Shown here: piece after piece, positions 32,240 through 40,375 of the stretch
Layout: every line of letters begins with the position of its first letter
Position numbering within the stretch: position 1 is the stretch's first letter
DNA from: an uncultured Prevotella sp.
Lineage (GTDB): Bacteria; Bacteroidota; Bacteroidia; Bacteroidales; Bacteroidaceae
Assembly: GCA_937877595.1 (NCBI GenBank)
Contig: CALFIY010000101.1
Location: forward strand, 1 to 43,371
Length of the DNA stretch: 43,371 nt
Direction: 5' to 3'
Notes under the pieces: generated by a model
The model's input: the letters and a program-made list of their open reading frames with translations, nothing else
Told to the model about the DNA's origin: nothing
Databases searched by the model: none
Position numbers and translations under genes: made by a program

Positions 32240-33016
32240 ATGGAGAGTAATAATATGACTAACTGCGAGACGTCAGGCATTCATAATTACCAATCATCCA
32301 TTATCAGTTACAAACTTAAGCACGGCTACGGGACTTTTGTCCCGAAAGCCGTGCTTTTCGATATGGATGGAGTGCTCTACAACTCCATGCCAAATCATGC
32401 CCTGTCATGGCATAAGGCCATGCAGCAATATGGCATAGACATGCGGCCGGAAGAAGCCTACGAATACGAGGGGATGCGTGGCGTAGAGACAATAAAACTG
32501 AAGGCTCGCCAACAATGGCAGCGCGAACTTACCGATGAAGAAGCACGTCAGATGTATCTCACGAAGACAAGCCTGTTTGCACAATGTCCTCCGGCAGAGA
32601 TAATGAGTGGTGTGAAGAGCCTGATGAAGCAGATGACAGAATGTGGACTGCATATCGGTGTCGTCACAGGCAGCGGCCAGCATACCCTGCTTGACAAACT
32701 TGCCTCCGACTTCCACGGCATGATTGACGAAAACTGCATCGTGACAAGTTTCGACGTAGCCCAAGGCAAGCCAGCGCCCGACCCCTATCTTGCCGGCATG
32801 CGCAAGACATGCACTGAGCCATGGCAGACTATTGTTATAGAGAATGCTCCTCTCGGCGTGACGGCTGCTGCCGCTGCCGGCTGTTTTACCATTGCCGTAA
32901 ACACCGGCCCACTCCCCGGCAGCATGCTATCCGAGGCAGGAGCAGACATAGTAGTCGACAGCATGCCCGACATGGCAGAGGCATGGCACACCATTTATTC
33001 TATTCTACACTCATGA
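32240..33016 (+). CDS. HAD-family phosphatase / beta-phosphoglucomutase-like protein
   Basis: HAD subfamily IA with the helical cap. Motif I is 'VLFDMDGVLYNS', motif II 'GVVTGSGQ', with Lys in 'AQGKPAPDPYL' (motif III) and 'VIENAPLGVTAAAAAG' (motif IV). Relatives act on hexose phosphates or small phosphoesters; the position after pgi fits sugar phosphates. About 258 residues from the ATG at 32240 (or 253 from 32255). The first ~35 residues precede the conserved start and have no homology, and a terminator-like hairpin covers the codons just before and inside motif I. No start codon exists between 32255 and motif I, so the extension must be translated. Confidence 0.88.
   Translation: MESNNMTNCETSGIHNYQSSIISYKLKHGYGTFVPKAVLFDMDGVLYNSMPNHALSWHKAMQQYGIDMRPEEAYEYEGMRGVETIKLKARQQWQRELTDEEARQMYLTKTSLFAQCPPAEIMSGVKSLMKQMTECGLHIGVVTGSGQHTLLDKLASDFHGMIDENCIVTSFDVAQGKPAPDPYLAGMRKTCTEPWQTIVIENAPLGVTAAAAAGCFTIAVNTGPLPGSMLSEAGADIVVDSMPDMAEAWHTIYSILHS
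32318..32358 (+). terminator. Terminator-like hairpin overlapping the start of the HAD gene
   Basis: Arms AAGCACGGCT-A-CGGGAC (32318-32334) and GTCCCG-AA-AGCCGTGCTT (32339-32356) pair over 16 bp with a small internal bulge, around a TTTT loop, and are followed by TTTTC. It looks like the pgi terminator, but its 3' arm also encodes 'KAVLF' of HAD motif I. The short T run makes termination partial at best. Confidence 0.65.
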
Positions 33017-33243
33017 CACGAGAAGAACACTGGATAACAAACTATAAGGAAGTTGTTGATTTCGTAAAAAAGAACAAGCGGATTCCCTCACGCCATCGCA
33101 TAGAGGATCACCGCCTTCTTAATTGGTTGAAATATAACAGGAAACGTATTGCCGCAGGCACTCTGTCACCCTCGCGCTTACAACTCTTCAACGAGTTGAC
33201 AGAACTGATGCACCAGTACCATCACGTCAATCAGTACACATAG
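33013..33243 (+). CDS. Small orphan helicase-associated (HA) domain protein
   Basis: A 76-residue protein. The spacing of Trp and basic residues ('HWITNYKEVVDFVKKNKRIPS', 'LLNWLKYNRKRIAAGTLSP', 'LQLFNELTELM') matches the HA domain found in tandem at the C-terminus of some superfamily II helicases: W-x-Y, R-x-P, L-x-x-W-x-x-x-R, L-x-x-x-R-x-x-L-x-x-L. Such domains probably bind nucleic acid. Here it stands alone. Its ATG overlaps the HAD stop codon (ATGA), so it is translated with it, and it ends 6 bp before the convergent DUF4738 gene. Confidence 0.7.
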   Translation: MTREEHWITNYKEVVDFVKKNKRIPSRHRIEDHRLLNWLKYNRKRIAAGTLSPSRLQLFNELTELMHQYHHVNQYT

Positions 33244-33249
33244 CATTTT

Positions 33250-33780
33250 TCAATCATCATCGCCGTGGGTGTCCATGTCAGCGTCACGCTTCACGGCGAT
33301 ATCACCCATTCGCGACACCTTCAACTCTAAAGGGATATATTCGTCGGTTTGTGGCAGACTAACACTGGCTGCAAATTCCAGTTTGTCATCGTCTACCTCA
33401 TCGAACACCATGCCTTCCAGAATTCCAGCAGTGCGATAGTCAGCGTCAAGATACTGCGCAAAGTCGCCCTTTGTGAAACGCTTGTTGAGAAATACGCTGC
33501 CGTCCGGCCGCGATATGCGCAGCGTTATGACATTATCCACAAACTGCTGTCCCGTCTCGTCGCTCACCAATGGCAGCGAGTCGGATGGCATACGCTCTAT
33601 GACGACATGATATGTTCGTCCGAGCCATTTCACATCGCGTTCACTCAGGTCGCTCGACTGGCGTATCGGTTCCTGCAACTGCGGGCGCTCCACACGTTCG
33701 GTAATGATGTCGTCACTCTTTTTCTTACTGCCGCAAGCCACCATTACGGCTGCCAGGCAAAACACTAATACTTTTCTCAT
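33250..33780 (-). CDS. DUF4738 family lipoprotein
   Basis: A 176-residue lipoprotein with signal peptide and lipobox 'MRKVLVFCLAAVMVAC' (Cys16). The mature part matches the Bacteroidales DUF4738 family: 'DVKWLGRTYHVVIERMPSD', 'VTDETGQQFVDNVITLRI'-like and 'RPDGSVFLNKRFTKGDF'. The C-terminus is acidic. Function unknown. It overlaps the end of the P-type ATPase gene by 4 bp, so it is the third gene of the DUF349-ATPase-DUF4738 unit. A role at the membrane together with the ion pump is possible but unproved. Confidence 0.85.
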   Translation of the reverse strand: MRKVLVFCLAAVMVACGSKKKSDDIITERVERPQLQEPIRQSSDLSERDVKWLGRTYHVVIERMPSDSLPLVSDETGQQFVDNVITLRISRPDGSVFLNKRFTKGDFAQYLDADYRTAGILEGMVFDEVDDDKLEFAASVSLPQTDEYIPLELKVSRMGDIAVKRDADMDTHGDDD

Positions 33781-36407
33781 ATTGTCTTTCTTGATTTTTT
33801 CATTCTTGCAAATTCACCTATCCACAGCACTGTCGATGTACATCCCACTATCAGAACCCAGTCGCGGAGCGACAACGGCACCACATTGAACATTGCGCCG
33901 CCAAAATTGACTATCAGCAACTGTCCTACGAAAATCACTGCCGATATTATCAAGAAGCCTCTGCAGCCCCTTAGTCTCAGTGCGCTCTGCCCTGTGGCAA
34001 ATGCACGTGCATTGAACATATTCCAGAACTGCAGCATCACGAAGACCGTGAAGAATATGCTCTGTTCTCTTAGCGACCATCCTCCCGTCTCAAAGTAGTA
34101 TAACAGGACAAGCAGCAGGACAGCAAAACAGCACCCTACGCCTACTATCCTCCATGCCATGGCTTTATTTATTATGAAGTCTGTGCGGTTGCGCGGTGCT
34201 TCAGCCATCACCGCAGAAGTTGGAGGCAGCGACGCAAGCGCCATTGCCGCAAAAGTATCCATTATAAGGTTTACCCACAGCATTTGCGTGACCGTCAGCG
34301 GCACTTCCGTTCCCATGAAAGCACCAATAAGCACCACAAGACATGCTGCTACGTTTACTGTCATCTGGAAGAGAATGAAACGCTGGATGTTACGATAGAG
34401 AGAGCGCCCCCACATCACAGCCCGGCAGATGCTGTTGAACGAATTATCAATGATTGTTATGTCAGAAGCCTCCTTAGCCACCGATGTACCGTCGCCCATC
34501 GAGAGTCCCACGTGTGCCGACTTCAAGGCTGGTGCATCATTGGTGCCGTCGCCTGTCACAGCCACCACCTGTCCGCAGCGCTGTAGTGCTTCTACCAGCC
34601 GGCGTTTGTCCATAGGCCGCGCACGTGCTATAATCTTCAGTTGCATGATGCGCTCCTCGAGTTGTTTGTCGGAAAGTGCGGCAAATTCCTGCCCTGTGAT
34701 TACAGCATTGTCGCCGTCGCTCTCTTGCCATAGTCCTATCTGCCTGCCTATCTCGCGTGCAGTGCCGACAGTGTCTCCAGTTACTATCTTCACTGCTATT
34801 CCAGCATTCAGGCAACTGGCAATGGCCGCCGCCACATCGCTTCTCACAGGATCTGATATCGCCACAACACCAAGGAACAGCAGATTGTCTGCCACGATGT
34901 TGCCGTTTGCTATTGGAGCATCTCCTTCCTTCAGCAATGCATAGGCAAAGCCCAGCGTACGCATGGCCTGCTGCTGATAACGCTGCAGCAAAGCCATTGT
35001 CTCACTCTGCGGAGTGTCGTCTGTCGCGCGCGTACAATATTTATATATTATCTCTGGAGCACCCTTCATGTACAGCACACGACTTCCGTCCTGCCGTTTC
35101 ACTACTGTTGCCATCAGTTTCCGCTCTGTAGAGAACGGCAGTTCCTGCTCTATCTCCACCGCCTGCCGCAGTTGCCGATAGTCCTGTCCCTTGTCAGCAA
35201 GCCACAGCAGCAACGCGCCTTCCGTGGGATTTCCAATCACCTCGTATTTCGCATCGCCTACGCTGCGCAACTCTGCAGTGGAGTTAACTGCGATGCCCTC
35301 ACAAACTAATTGCATCACGTCACTCCCACCATACAAAGCAGCATCGCTCACCTGCATCTGGTTCTGCGTCAGCGTTCCAGTCTTGTCAGTACAAATCACC
35401 GTAGTGGCTCCCATGGTCTCACAGGCATGCATACGCCTCACGAGGTTGTTTGTCTTCAACATGCGCCGCATGCTGTAGGCCAGACTCAGCGTCACAGCCA
35501 TTGGCAGCCCTTCCGGTACGGCAACGACTATCAGCGTCACTGCTATCATTATGGTATTGAGCAGATATCCCAGGAACGCTATCCACTCGAAGTCGTAATG
35601 CACAAAAAACATTATCAGTCGTCCGACGACTACCAGCGCACTCACGGCATAACTTGCCTTTGTGATAAGATTGCCAAGGCGGTCGAGTTGCTCGTTGAGC
35701 GGAGTCTTTACGCTGTCGTCAATATGCACGGCCTCATAAACCTTGCCGCTTTCAGTGGCATCGCCAACAGCCTCAACCTTCATCACTCCGTGTCCTTCCA
35801 TCACCTTAGTGCCGCGCATCACCTTATTGCTTGCAAATGTTGCCTCGCTGTCGAAGAGCGCCTCGTCGGTAGTTTTAGCACATAACGGCTCACCTGTCAG
35901 CGTCGATTCGTCAACCGTCAGCATCATTGCCTCAACCAGTTCGCCGTCGGCAGGAACTTCCGCACCAGAGTCTATGCGCACCACATCGCCCACGACAATT
36001 TCTTTGCGTGGCAACTGGCACAGCGCGCCGTCGCGATACACCATGACAAGTTCGTCGTCACTCACCTGATTGAGGACGGCAAACTCGCGGTCAGCCTTCA
36101 GTTCAAAGATAAAAGCCAGTCCTGTCGCCAGCATTATTGCCACAAAAATGCCAACTGGCTCAAAGAATACTGTAACAGGGTTTCCCAACGCCATATACTC
36201 ATAACAGGAGATGGCAACAGACATTGCTCCTGCCACAAGCAGTATTACAATTAGCGGATCGGAAAACTTTTCTAAAAAGCGCAGCCAGAGCGAAATATGC
36301 TCTGGCTCACTAAGCACATTACATCCGTGCAGCCGACGGCTCTCGGCCACTTCTTCCGATGTAAGTCCTGTATAATGGGAATGGTTATTTTGCAACATTC
36401 TCGGCAT
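33777..36407 (-). CDS. P-type cation ATPase, calcium-transporting (P2A/B-like)
   Basis: About 876 residues. It has the cation ATPase N-terminus ('YTGLTSEEVAESRRLHGCN'), the actuator loop 'STLTGEP', the TM4 ion-site motif 'VAVPEGLPMAVTLSL' (about 297-310) typical of Ca2+ pumps, the phosphorylated Asp in 'CTDKTGTLTQNQM' (about 341), 'KGAPEIIYKYC', 'TGDGTNDAPALKSAHVGLSMG' and a C-terminal set of membrane segments. It exports Ca2+ or a related divalent ion at the inner membrane. Starts at 36407 or 36398 are both possible; either overlaps the DUF349 gene by 14-23 bp. The closeness to DUF349 and DUF4738 genes points to co-expression. Confidence 0.95.
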   Translation of the reverse strand: MPRMLQNNHSHYTGLTSEEVAESRRLHGCNVLSEPEHISLWLRFLEKFSDPLIVILLVAGAMSVAISCYEYMALGNPVTVFFEPVGIFVAIMLATGLAFIFELKADREFAVLNQVSDDELVMVYRDGALCQLPRKEIVVGDVVRIDSGAEVPADGELVEAMMLTVDESTLTGEPLCAKTTDEALFDSEATFASNKVMRGTKVMEGHGVMKVEAVGDATESGKVYEAVHIDDSVKTPLNEQLDRLGNLITKASYAVSALVVVGRLIMFFVHYDFEWIAFLGYLLNTIMIAVTLIVVAVPEGLPMAVTLSLAYSMRRMLKTNNLVRRMHACETMGATTVICTDKTGTLTQNQMQVSDAALYGGSDVMQLVCEGIAVNSTAELRSVGDAKYEVIGNPTEGALLLWLADKGQDYRQLRQAVEIEQELPFSTERKLMATVVKRQDGSRVLYMKGAPEIIYKYCTRATDDTPQSETMALLQRYQQQAMRTLGFAYALLKEGDAPIANGNIVADNLLFLGVVAISDPVRSDVAAAIASCLNAGIAVKIVTGDTVGTAREIGRQIGLWQESDGDNAVITGQEFAALSDKQLEERIMQLKIIARARPMDKRRLVEALQRCGQVVAVTGDGTNDAPALKSAHVGLSMGDGTSVAKEASDITIIDNSFNSICRAVMWGRSLYRNIQRFILFQMTVNVAACLVVLIGAFMGTEVPLTVTQMLWVNLIMDTFAAMALASLPPTSAVMAEAPRNRTDFIINKAMAWRIVGVGCCFAVLLLVLLYYFETGGWSLREQSIFFTVFVMLQFWNMFNARAFATGQSALRLRGCRGFLIISAVIFVGQLLIVNFGGAMFNVVPLSLRDWVLIVGCTSTVLWIGEFARMKKSRKTI

Positions 36408-38142
36408 CAATGGCCTTTATCTTGTCGCGCACAAGTTGCACCTCATCCTTCAGTTTCTGCACCTTACGGTTCATCTCGTCTATCAGTGAGTTGCCTTTCT
36501 TGCTCGCTGCATTAAGGAAGCCGAGATTGTTCTCGTATGTCTGCACTTCCTGACGCAACTGGTCGTACTGCCGTATCAGTCGCTGGCGTTCCGTTGACAG
36601 TGCACTCTCTCCACGCTCTGCCACCTGCTTCAGATTATCCTTGAATTTGGTGAGGCGCTTCTTTGCTACAGAAATATTAAGTTCCTTGTAGAGCGTGTCG
36701 AGCACTTCATGGTATTCTTGATATAGTTTGTCTTTCTCTTTGAATGGCACGTGCCCGATGGACTGATACTCGTCTACAAGTTGCTGTACGCGCTCCTGCA
36801 AGTTCTCGGCTTTCTCCTCGGCAGCGGCTTTCAGGCGTGCTATCACGTCGCGCTTCTTTTCAAGGTTCTGGTGCTCCTCGCCTCTCTGGCCTGCACCGGC
36901 AGCATTGCGTGCCTCAAAGAATGTGTTGCAGGCACCGAGGAATTCCTCCCAGAGTTGGTCGCCCAGTTTCTTGGGCACTGCACCGATGGTCTTCCACTCC
37001 TTTTGCAGAGCCACCAGTTTGTCGGCAGTTTTCTTCCATTCCGTAGAGTCTTTCAGCGCAACAGCCTGCTCTATCAGTGCACGTTTGCGGTCGGCATTCT
37101 CCTTATACTGCTCTTTCAGTCCACGGAAATGCTCTGCCTTGCGGCTGAAGAAATCGTCACATGCAGCACGGAAGCGCTCGAATATCTTGACGTTCATCTT
37201 CTGCGGAGCAAATCCGATAGTCTTCCATTCAGTCTGAAGGTCAATAATCTCCTTGGTATGGCGCTCCCAGTCAGCACTGCCTTTGTTCTCTTCTTTTCCG
37301 ATGGCCTCCACCTTCTCGCAGAGTTCCGTCTTGCGAGCCAGGTTTTCCTCTTCCTTTGCACGCTGGTCTTCAAAATGCTGCTGATGGCGCTTGTTCACCA
37401 CCGTCGACGCTGCCTTGAAGCGTGCCCATATCTCCTCGCGCAGTTCCTTGCTCACCGGTCCTGTTTCGCGATATTCCTGATGCAGTTTCTGTAATTGGTG
37501 GAAGGCGCTTATCACGTCGTTCACGTCTGCCAGTTTCTCGGCAGCCTCACACAGGCGCGTCTTTATCTCAAGATTTTTCTTGAAGTCGTACTCACGGGCT
37601 TCACTGTTCTGCTTAAGAAGGTCGTAGAACTGCTCTACATACAACTGGTAACTGCGCCACAACTCCGTGACACGTTCTGCCGGTATGCTCTTTATCTCGC
37701 GCCACTCGTCCTGCAGCGTCTTGAATTCCTTGTACGACTTATTAGCCTCTTCGGGCGACGTAATCATCGCCTTGATACGCTCAATGATTTCCAGTTTGCG
37801 CTGCAGGTTGTGCTGTTTCTCCTCTTCCTGCTCACGGAAGAGTTGCTGGCGGCGCTCCCTGATGACTCCCATCTCTGCCTTGAAAGCCTCTTCCACCTCG
37901 TCGGGTGTTATCTGGTAGGTCTCGGGGTTGCCACCTCCGTCGAGGTATTCGCGCAGACGGCTCTCACGCTCCTGCGTATGGAGTTTGTAGAACACAGTTT
38001 TCAGATAGTCAACCTCGTCTTTCTGAGGTGCCTCCTCGCCATGTGCTATTTCACGCACACGCGCTAAAATCTCTTCTTTGTTCTGATACTGCTTACGCTC
38101 CACAGGCTCTTGGGCCATTGTTGTCTCTTGAGAGTCCATCAT
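36385..38142 (-). CDS. DUF349 repeat protein
   Basis: A 585-residue, highly charged, almost entirely helical protein. It contains about five DUF349 repeats of ~70 residues, each with a 'W(K/R)xIG..P' core: 'DEWREIKSIPAERVTELW', 'QEYRETGPVSKELREEIW', 'TEWKTIGFAPQKMNVKIF', 'KEWKTIGAVPKKLGDQLW' and 'DEYQSIGHVPFKEKDKLY'. A coiled coil closes it. It is cytoplasmic and of unknown function; DUF349 proteins are common in Bacteroidetes and are thought to be scaffolds. Two ATGs (38142, 38139) are adjacent. First gene of the unit that includes the P-type ATPase. Confidence 0.9.
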   Translation of the reverse strand: MMDSQETTMAQEPVERKQYQNKEEILARVREIAHGEEAPQKDEVDYLKTVFYKLHTQERESRLREYLDGGGNPETYQITPDEVEEAFKAEMGVIRERRQQLFREQEEEKQHNLQRKLEIIERIKAMITSPEEANKSYKEFKTLQDEWREIKSIPAERVTELWRSYQLYVEQFYDLLKQNSEAREYDFKKNLEIKTRLCEAAEKLADVNDVISAFHQLQKLHQEYRETGPVSKELREEIWARFKAASTVVNKRHQQHFEDQRAKEEENLARKTELCEKVEAIGKEENKGSADWERHTKEIIDLQTEWKTIGFAPQKMNVKIFERFRAACDDFFSRKAEHFRGLKEQYKENADRKRALIEQAVALKDSTEWKKTADKLVALQKEWKTIGAVPKKLGDQLWEEFLGACNTFFEARNAAGAGQRGEEHQNLEKKRDVIARLKAAAEEKAENLQERVQQLVDEYQSIGHVPFKEKDKLYQEYHEVLDTLYKELNISVAKKRLTKFKDNLKQVAERGESALSTERQRLIRQYDQLRQEVQTYENNLGFLNAASKKGNSLIDEMNRKVQKLKDEVQLVRDKIKAIDAENVAK

Positions 38143-38189
38143 CTAATTGTTTTAGTGAATGAATATAGGTTGTCGAACAATATAGGTGC

Positions 38190-38197
38190 CAAAATTA
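38190..38197 (-). promoter_or_regulatory. Candidate -7 element for the DUF349-ATPase-DUF4738 genes
   Basis: The minus strand reads TAATTTTG, a TAnnTTTG match, 47 bases before the ATG. No TTTG is seen at the right distance upstream. Confidence 0.45.
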
Positions 38198-38266
38198 CGA
38201 AGTTTTTCCGAACCAGCCTAATTTTAGGGAGAAAAAGTGAGCGGTTGTAAATAAAGATTTACACGT

Positions 38267-39193
38267 TTATATCAGGCGTTTGTGACGGAAGAATACCCAT
38301 GTCACCATCGACACCAAAACGGAGAGAACGATGGCAATTATAAATCCTGCCGGGTTCTGTTCCATACCGTTTACCAGGTTCATTCCGAAAAACGATGCCA
38401 CCAGCGTAGGCAGCATCAGTATTATTGTTACTGAGGTAAGCGTACGCATAATGGTGTTCATGTTGTTGTTGATAATGCTCTGGTAGGTATCCATTGTCGA
38501 CTCCAGAATGTTGGAGTAGATATTTGTTGTCTCCCTTGCCTGAGTCATCTCAATATTCACGTCTTCTATGAGGTCGGCGTCAAGTTCGTCGATCTGCAAC
38601 TTGAATTTCAGTTTCGACAACAATGTTTCGTTGCCCCTTATAGATGTATTGAAATATGTCAGCGAGTCTTGCAGGCGCGACAGTCCTATCAAACTTTCGT
38701 TGTTCACCTCACGGTCAAGATTGCGCTTGGCTTTGTCGATGAGCATAGAGATTTGTTTCAGTCGCTTCAGATACCATACTGCCGACGAAAGGAAGAGACG
38801 GAAAATCATATCGACATAGTCCGTAAATCCTTCGCCACGTTTCTGCTGGAACGACACGAAATCGATCATCATATTCGTCTCGTAGTAGCAGACCGTGATT
38901 GTTACGTCACGCTTGTGAATGATACCTAAGGGGACAGTGGTGTAAGGAGTCCGCGAGCGCACCTCCTTGACATACGGAATACGCAGGATGATGAGCATCC
39001 AGCCGTCGTCGTATTCGTAGCGTGCGCGCTCGTCGGTATCGCTGATGTCAGACAGGAAATAGTCGGGAATGTTATATTCCTCTTCCAGCATGCGCTGATC
39101 TTCTTCTGTCGGACACGTAACCTGTATCCAACAGTTAGGCTGCCAACGGTCAAGTTGGGTCAGTTCTCCTTGGGTGTTCCAAAAAGTTTTCAT
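38267..39193 (-). CDS. corA: CorA-family magnesium/cobalt transporter
   Basis: A 308-residue protein. The soluble N-terminal part (1-245) has the funnel helices ('SLIGLSRLQDSLTYFNTSIRGNETLLSKL' in part). Two C-terminal membrane helices (about 247-266 and 283-301) flank the signature 'FFGMNLVNG' (GMN at 270-272). The protein forms pentameric Mg2+ channels. It ends in basic 'RHKRLI', as CorA proteins do. It stands alone with its own promoter element and an unusually long, structured leader of about 140 bases whose hairpins would cover the ribosome site. Confidence 0.95.
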   Translation of the reverse strand: MKTFWNTQGELTQLDRWQPNCWIQVTCPTEEDQRMLEEEYNIPDYFLSDISDTDERARYEYDDGWMLIILRIPYVKEVRSRTPYTTVPLGIIHKRDVTITVCYYETNMMIDFVSFQQKRGEGFTDYVDMIFRLFLSSAVWYLKRLKQISMLIDKAKRNLDREVNNESLIGLSRLQDSLTYFNTSIRGNETLLSKLKFKLQIDELDADLIEDVNIEMTQARETTNIYSNILESTMDTYQSIINNNMNTIMRTLTSVTIILMLPTLVASFFGMNLVNGMEQNPAGFIIAIVLSVLVSMVTWVFFRHKRLI

Positions 39194-39335
39194 GTTTGCT
39201 AATCCTTTTTCTGGGTTAGAACGGTTTTAGCGGCAAGAGGATTAGCAGCCTTGCTCGCTATCCTCACGCCTACGAATTGAAATGATTCGCCGGATAATCG
39301 TCCATAGGTGTGTTAATAATTTGTTGTTACGCCTG
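39194..39335 (-). promoter_or_regulatory. corA leader with mutually exclusive hairpins (candidate riboswitch)
   Basis: Three complementary segments in transcription order: A GAGGATAGC (39265-39257), B GCTAATCCTC (39246-39237), C GGATTAGC (39205-39198). A pairs with B (9 bp, one bulge, 10-base loop). B pairs with C (8 bp, perfect, 33-base loop). C includes the Shine-Dalgarno AGGA, nine bases before the ATG. A-B pairing would free the ribosome site and B-C pairing would hide it. The family of RNA is not recognised. Confidence 0.6.
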
Positions 39336-39343
39336 CAAAGGTA
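39336..39343 (-). promoter_or_regulatory. Candidate -7 element of corA
   Basis: The minus strand reads TACCTTTG, matching TAnnTTTG. No TTTG at 19-21 bp upstream, where the trxB terminator lies. Transcription from here gives the ~137-base leader. Confidence 0.5.
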
Positions 39344-39353
39344 ATTGTTTTTG

Positions 39354-39396
39354 GAAAAAAGCACGCTATTTTTCCGAGAAAAGCGTGCTTTTTTTC
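39354..39396 (-). terminator. Intrinsic terminator of trxB
   Basis: Arms GCACGCT (39361-39367) and AGCGTGC (39382-39388) extend with A/T pairs on both sides. On the minus strand TTTTTT follows the stem. It may also terminate plus-strand transcripts. Confidence 0.85.
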
Positions 39397-39423
39397 ATGT
39401 TTTTTTTGCTTTATGCTGTTTTC

Positions 39424-40362
39424 TCAGGCCTTTGTCATCAGGTAGCGCTCCGCTTCAAGTGCTGCCTGACAGCCTGTGCCTGCAGCCGATATGGCCTGTC
39501 GGTAGACAGGGTCTGCGCAGTCGCCAGCCACGAAGACGCCAGGTATCACCGTGCGCGGCGTGCCGTCGACACGCATCAGGTAGCCAGCCTCGTCGGTAGG
39601 CAGATATTCACGGAATATGGCAGTGTTTGGAGTGTGTCCGATGGCAAGGAACAGACCGTCTATCTGTATTTCCACTTGCTGCTCGTCGGCCTCTCCTGCG
39701 CGCTTCACCAGTCGTGCACCTTCCACGCCGTTCTCGCCGTAGAGACCCGTGACGTTGTGCTCAAACAGTATCTCTATATTCTCGCTGTCTATCACGCGCT
39801 GCTGCATCACCTTCGATGCGCGCAGGTATGGCTTGCGCACCACCATGTACACCTTTTTGGCAAGGCCGCTGAGATAGAGCGCATCCTCGCATGCCGTATC
39901 TCCGCCGCCTACCACGGCAACCGTCTTCTTGCGATAGAAGAAGCCGTCGCATGTGGCACATGCCGAAACACCTTGTCCCTGATATTTCTCTTCGTCGGGC
40001 AGTCCGAGATACTTTGCCGAGGCACCGGTTGCAATTATCACGGTCTCGGCTTCTATTTCCGTGCCGTCCTCTATATATATAATATAAGGTACGCGCGCGA
40101 GGGCAACCTTCACAACCTGTCCATCGCGGATGTCAGCGCCAAAGCGCGCAGCCTGTCGCCGCAGGTCGTCCATCAGTTGATTGCCGTCGACGCCCTCGGG
40201 ATAGCCTGGAAAATTCTCCACTTCACCGGTCTGTGTCAGTTGGCCGCCAGGCTGCATTCCGCTGTAAAGAATAGGGTGCAGATTGGCGCGCGAGGCATAG
40301 ATGGCGGCTGTATATCCTGCCGGGCCACTGCCAATGATGAGGCATTTGGTACGTTCTGTCAT
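39424..40362 (-). CDS. trxB: Thioredoxin-disulfide reductase
   Basis: A 312-residue flavoenzyme that reduces thioredoxin with NADPH. The FAD site is 'CLIIGSGPAGYTAAIYASRA', the redox pair is Cys135/Cys138 in 'SACATCDGFF', and the NADPH site is 'VAVVGGGDTACEDALYL'. The C-terminal FAD motif is 'VFVAGDCADPVYRQAISAAGTGC' in part. The ATG at 40362 is chosen; an upstream TTG at 40389 would add nine residues without homology. It starts 13 bp after the gpx stop codon, so it is co-transcribed with a peroxidase that draws electrons from thioredoxin. Confidence 0.97.
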   Translation of the reverse strand: MTERTKCLIIGSGPAGYTAAIYASRANLHPILYSGMQPGGQLTQTGEVENFPGYPEGVDGNQLMDDLRRQAARFGADIRDGQVVKVALARVPYIIYIEDGTEIEAETVIIATGASAKYLGLPDEEKYQGQGVSACATCDGFFYRKKTVAVVGGGDTACEDALYLSGLAKKVYMVVRKPYLRASKVMQQRVIDSENIEILFEHNVTGLYGENGVEGARLVKRAGEADEQQVEIQIDGLFLAIGHTPNTAIFREYLPTDEAGYLMRVDGTPRTVIPGVFVAGDCADPVYRQAISAAGTGCQAALEAERYLMTKA

Positions 40363-40375
40363 TGGTATGGCGTTT

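Noticed and set aside
38246..38263. Hairpin TGTAAAT/ATTTACA after corA as terminator
   Set aside because: The stem is short and A/T only, and no T run follows on the minus strand; it may be chance.
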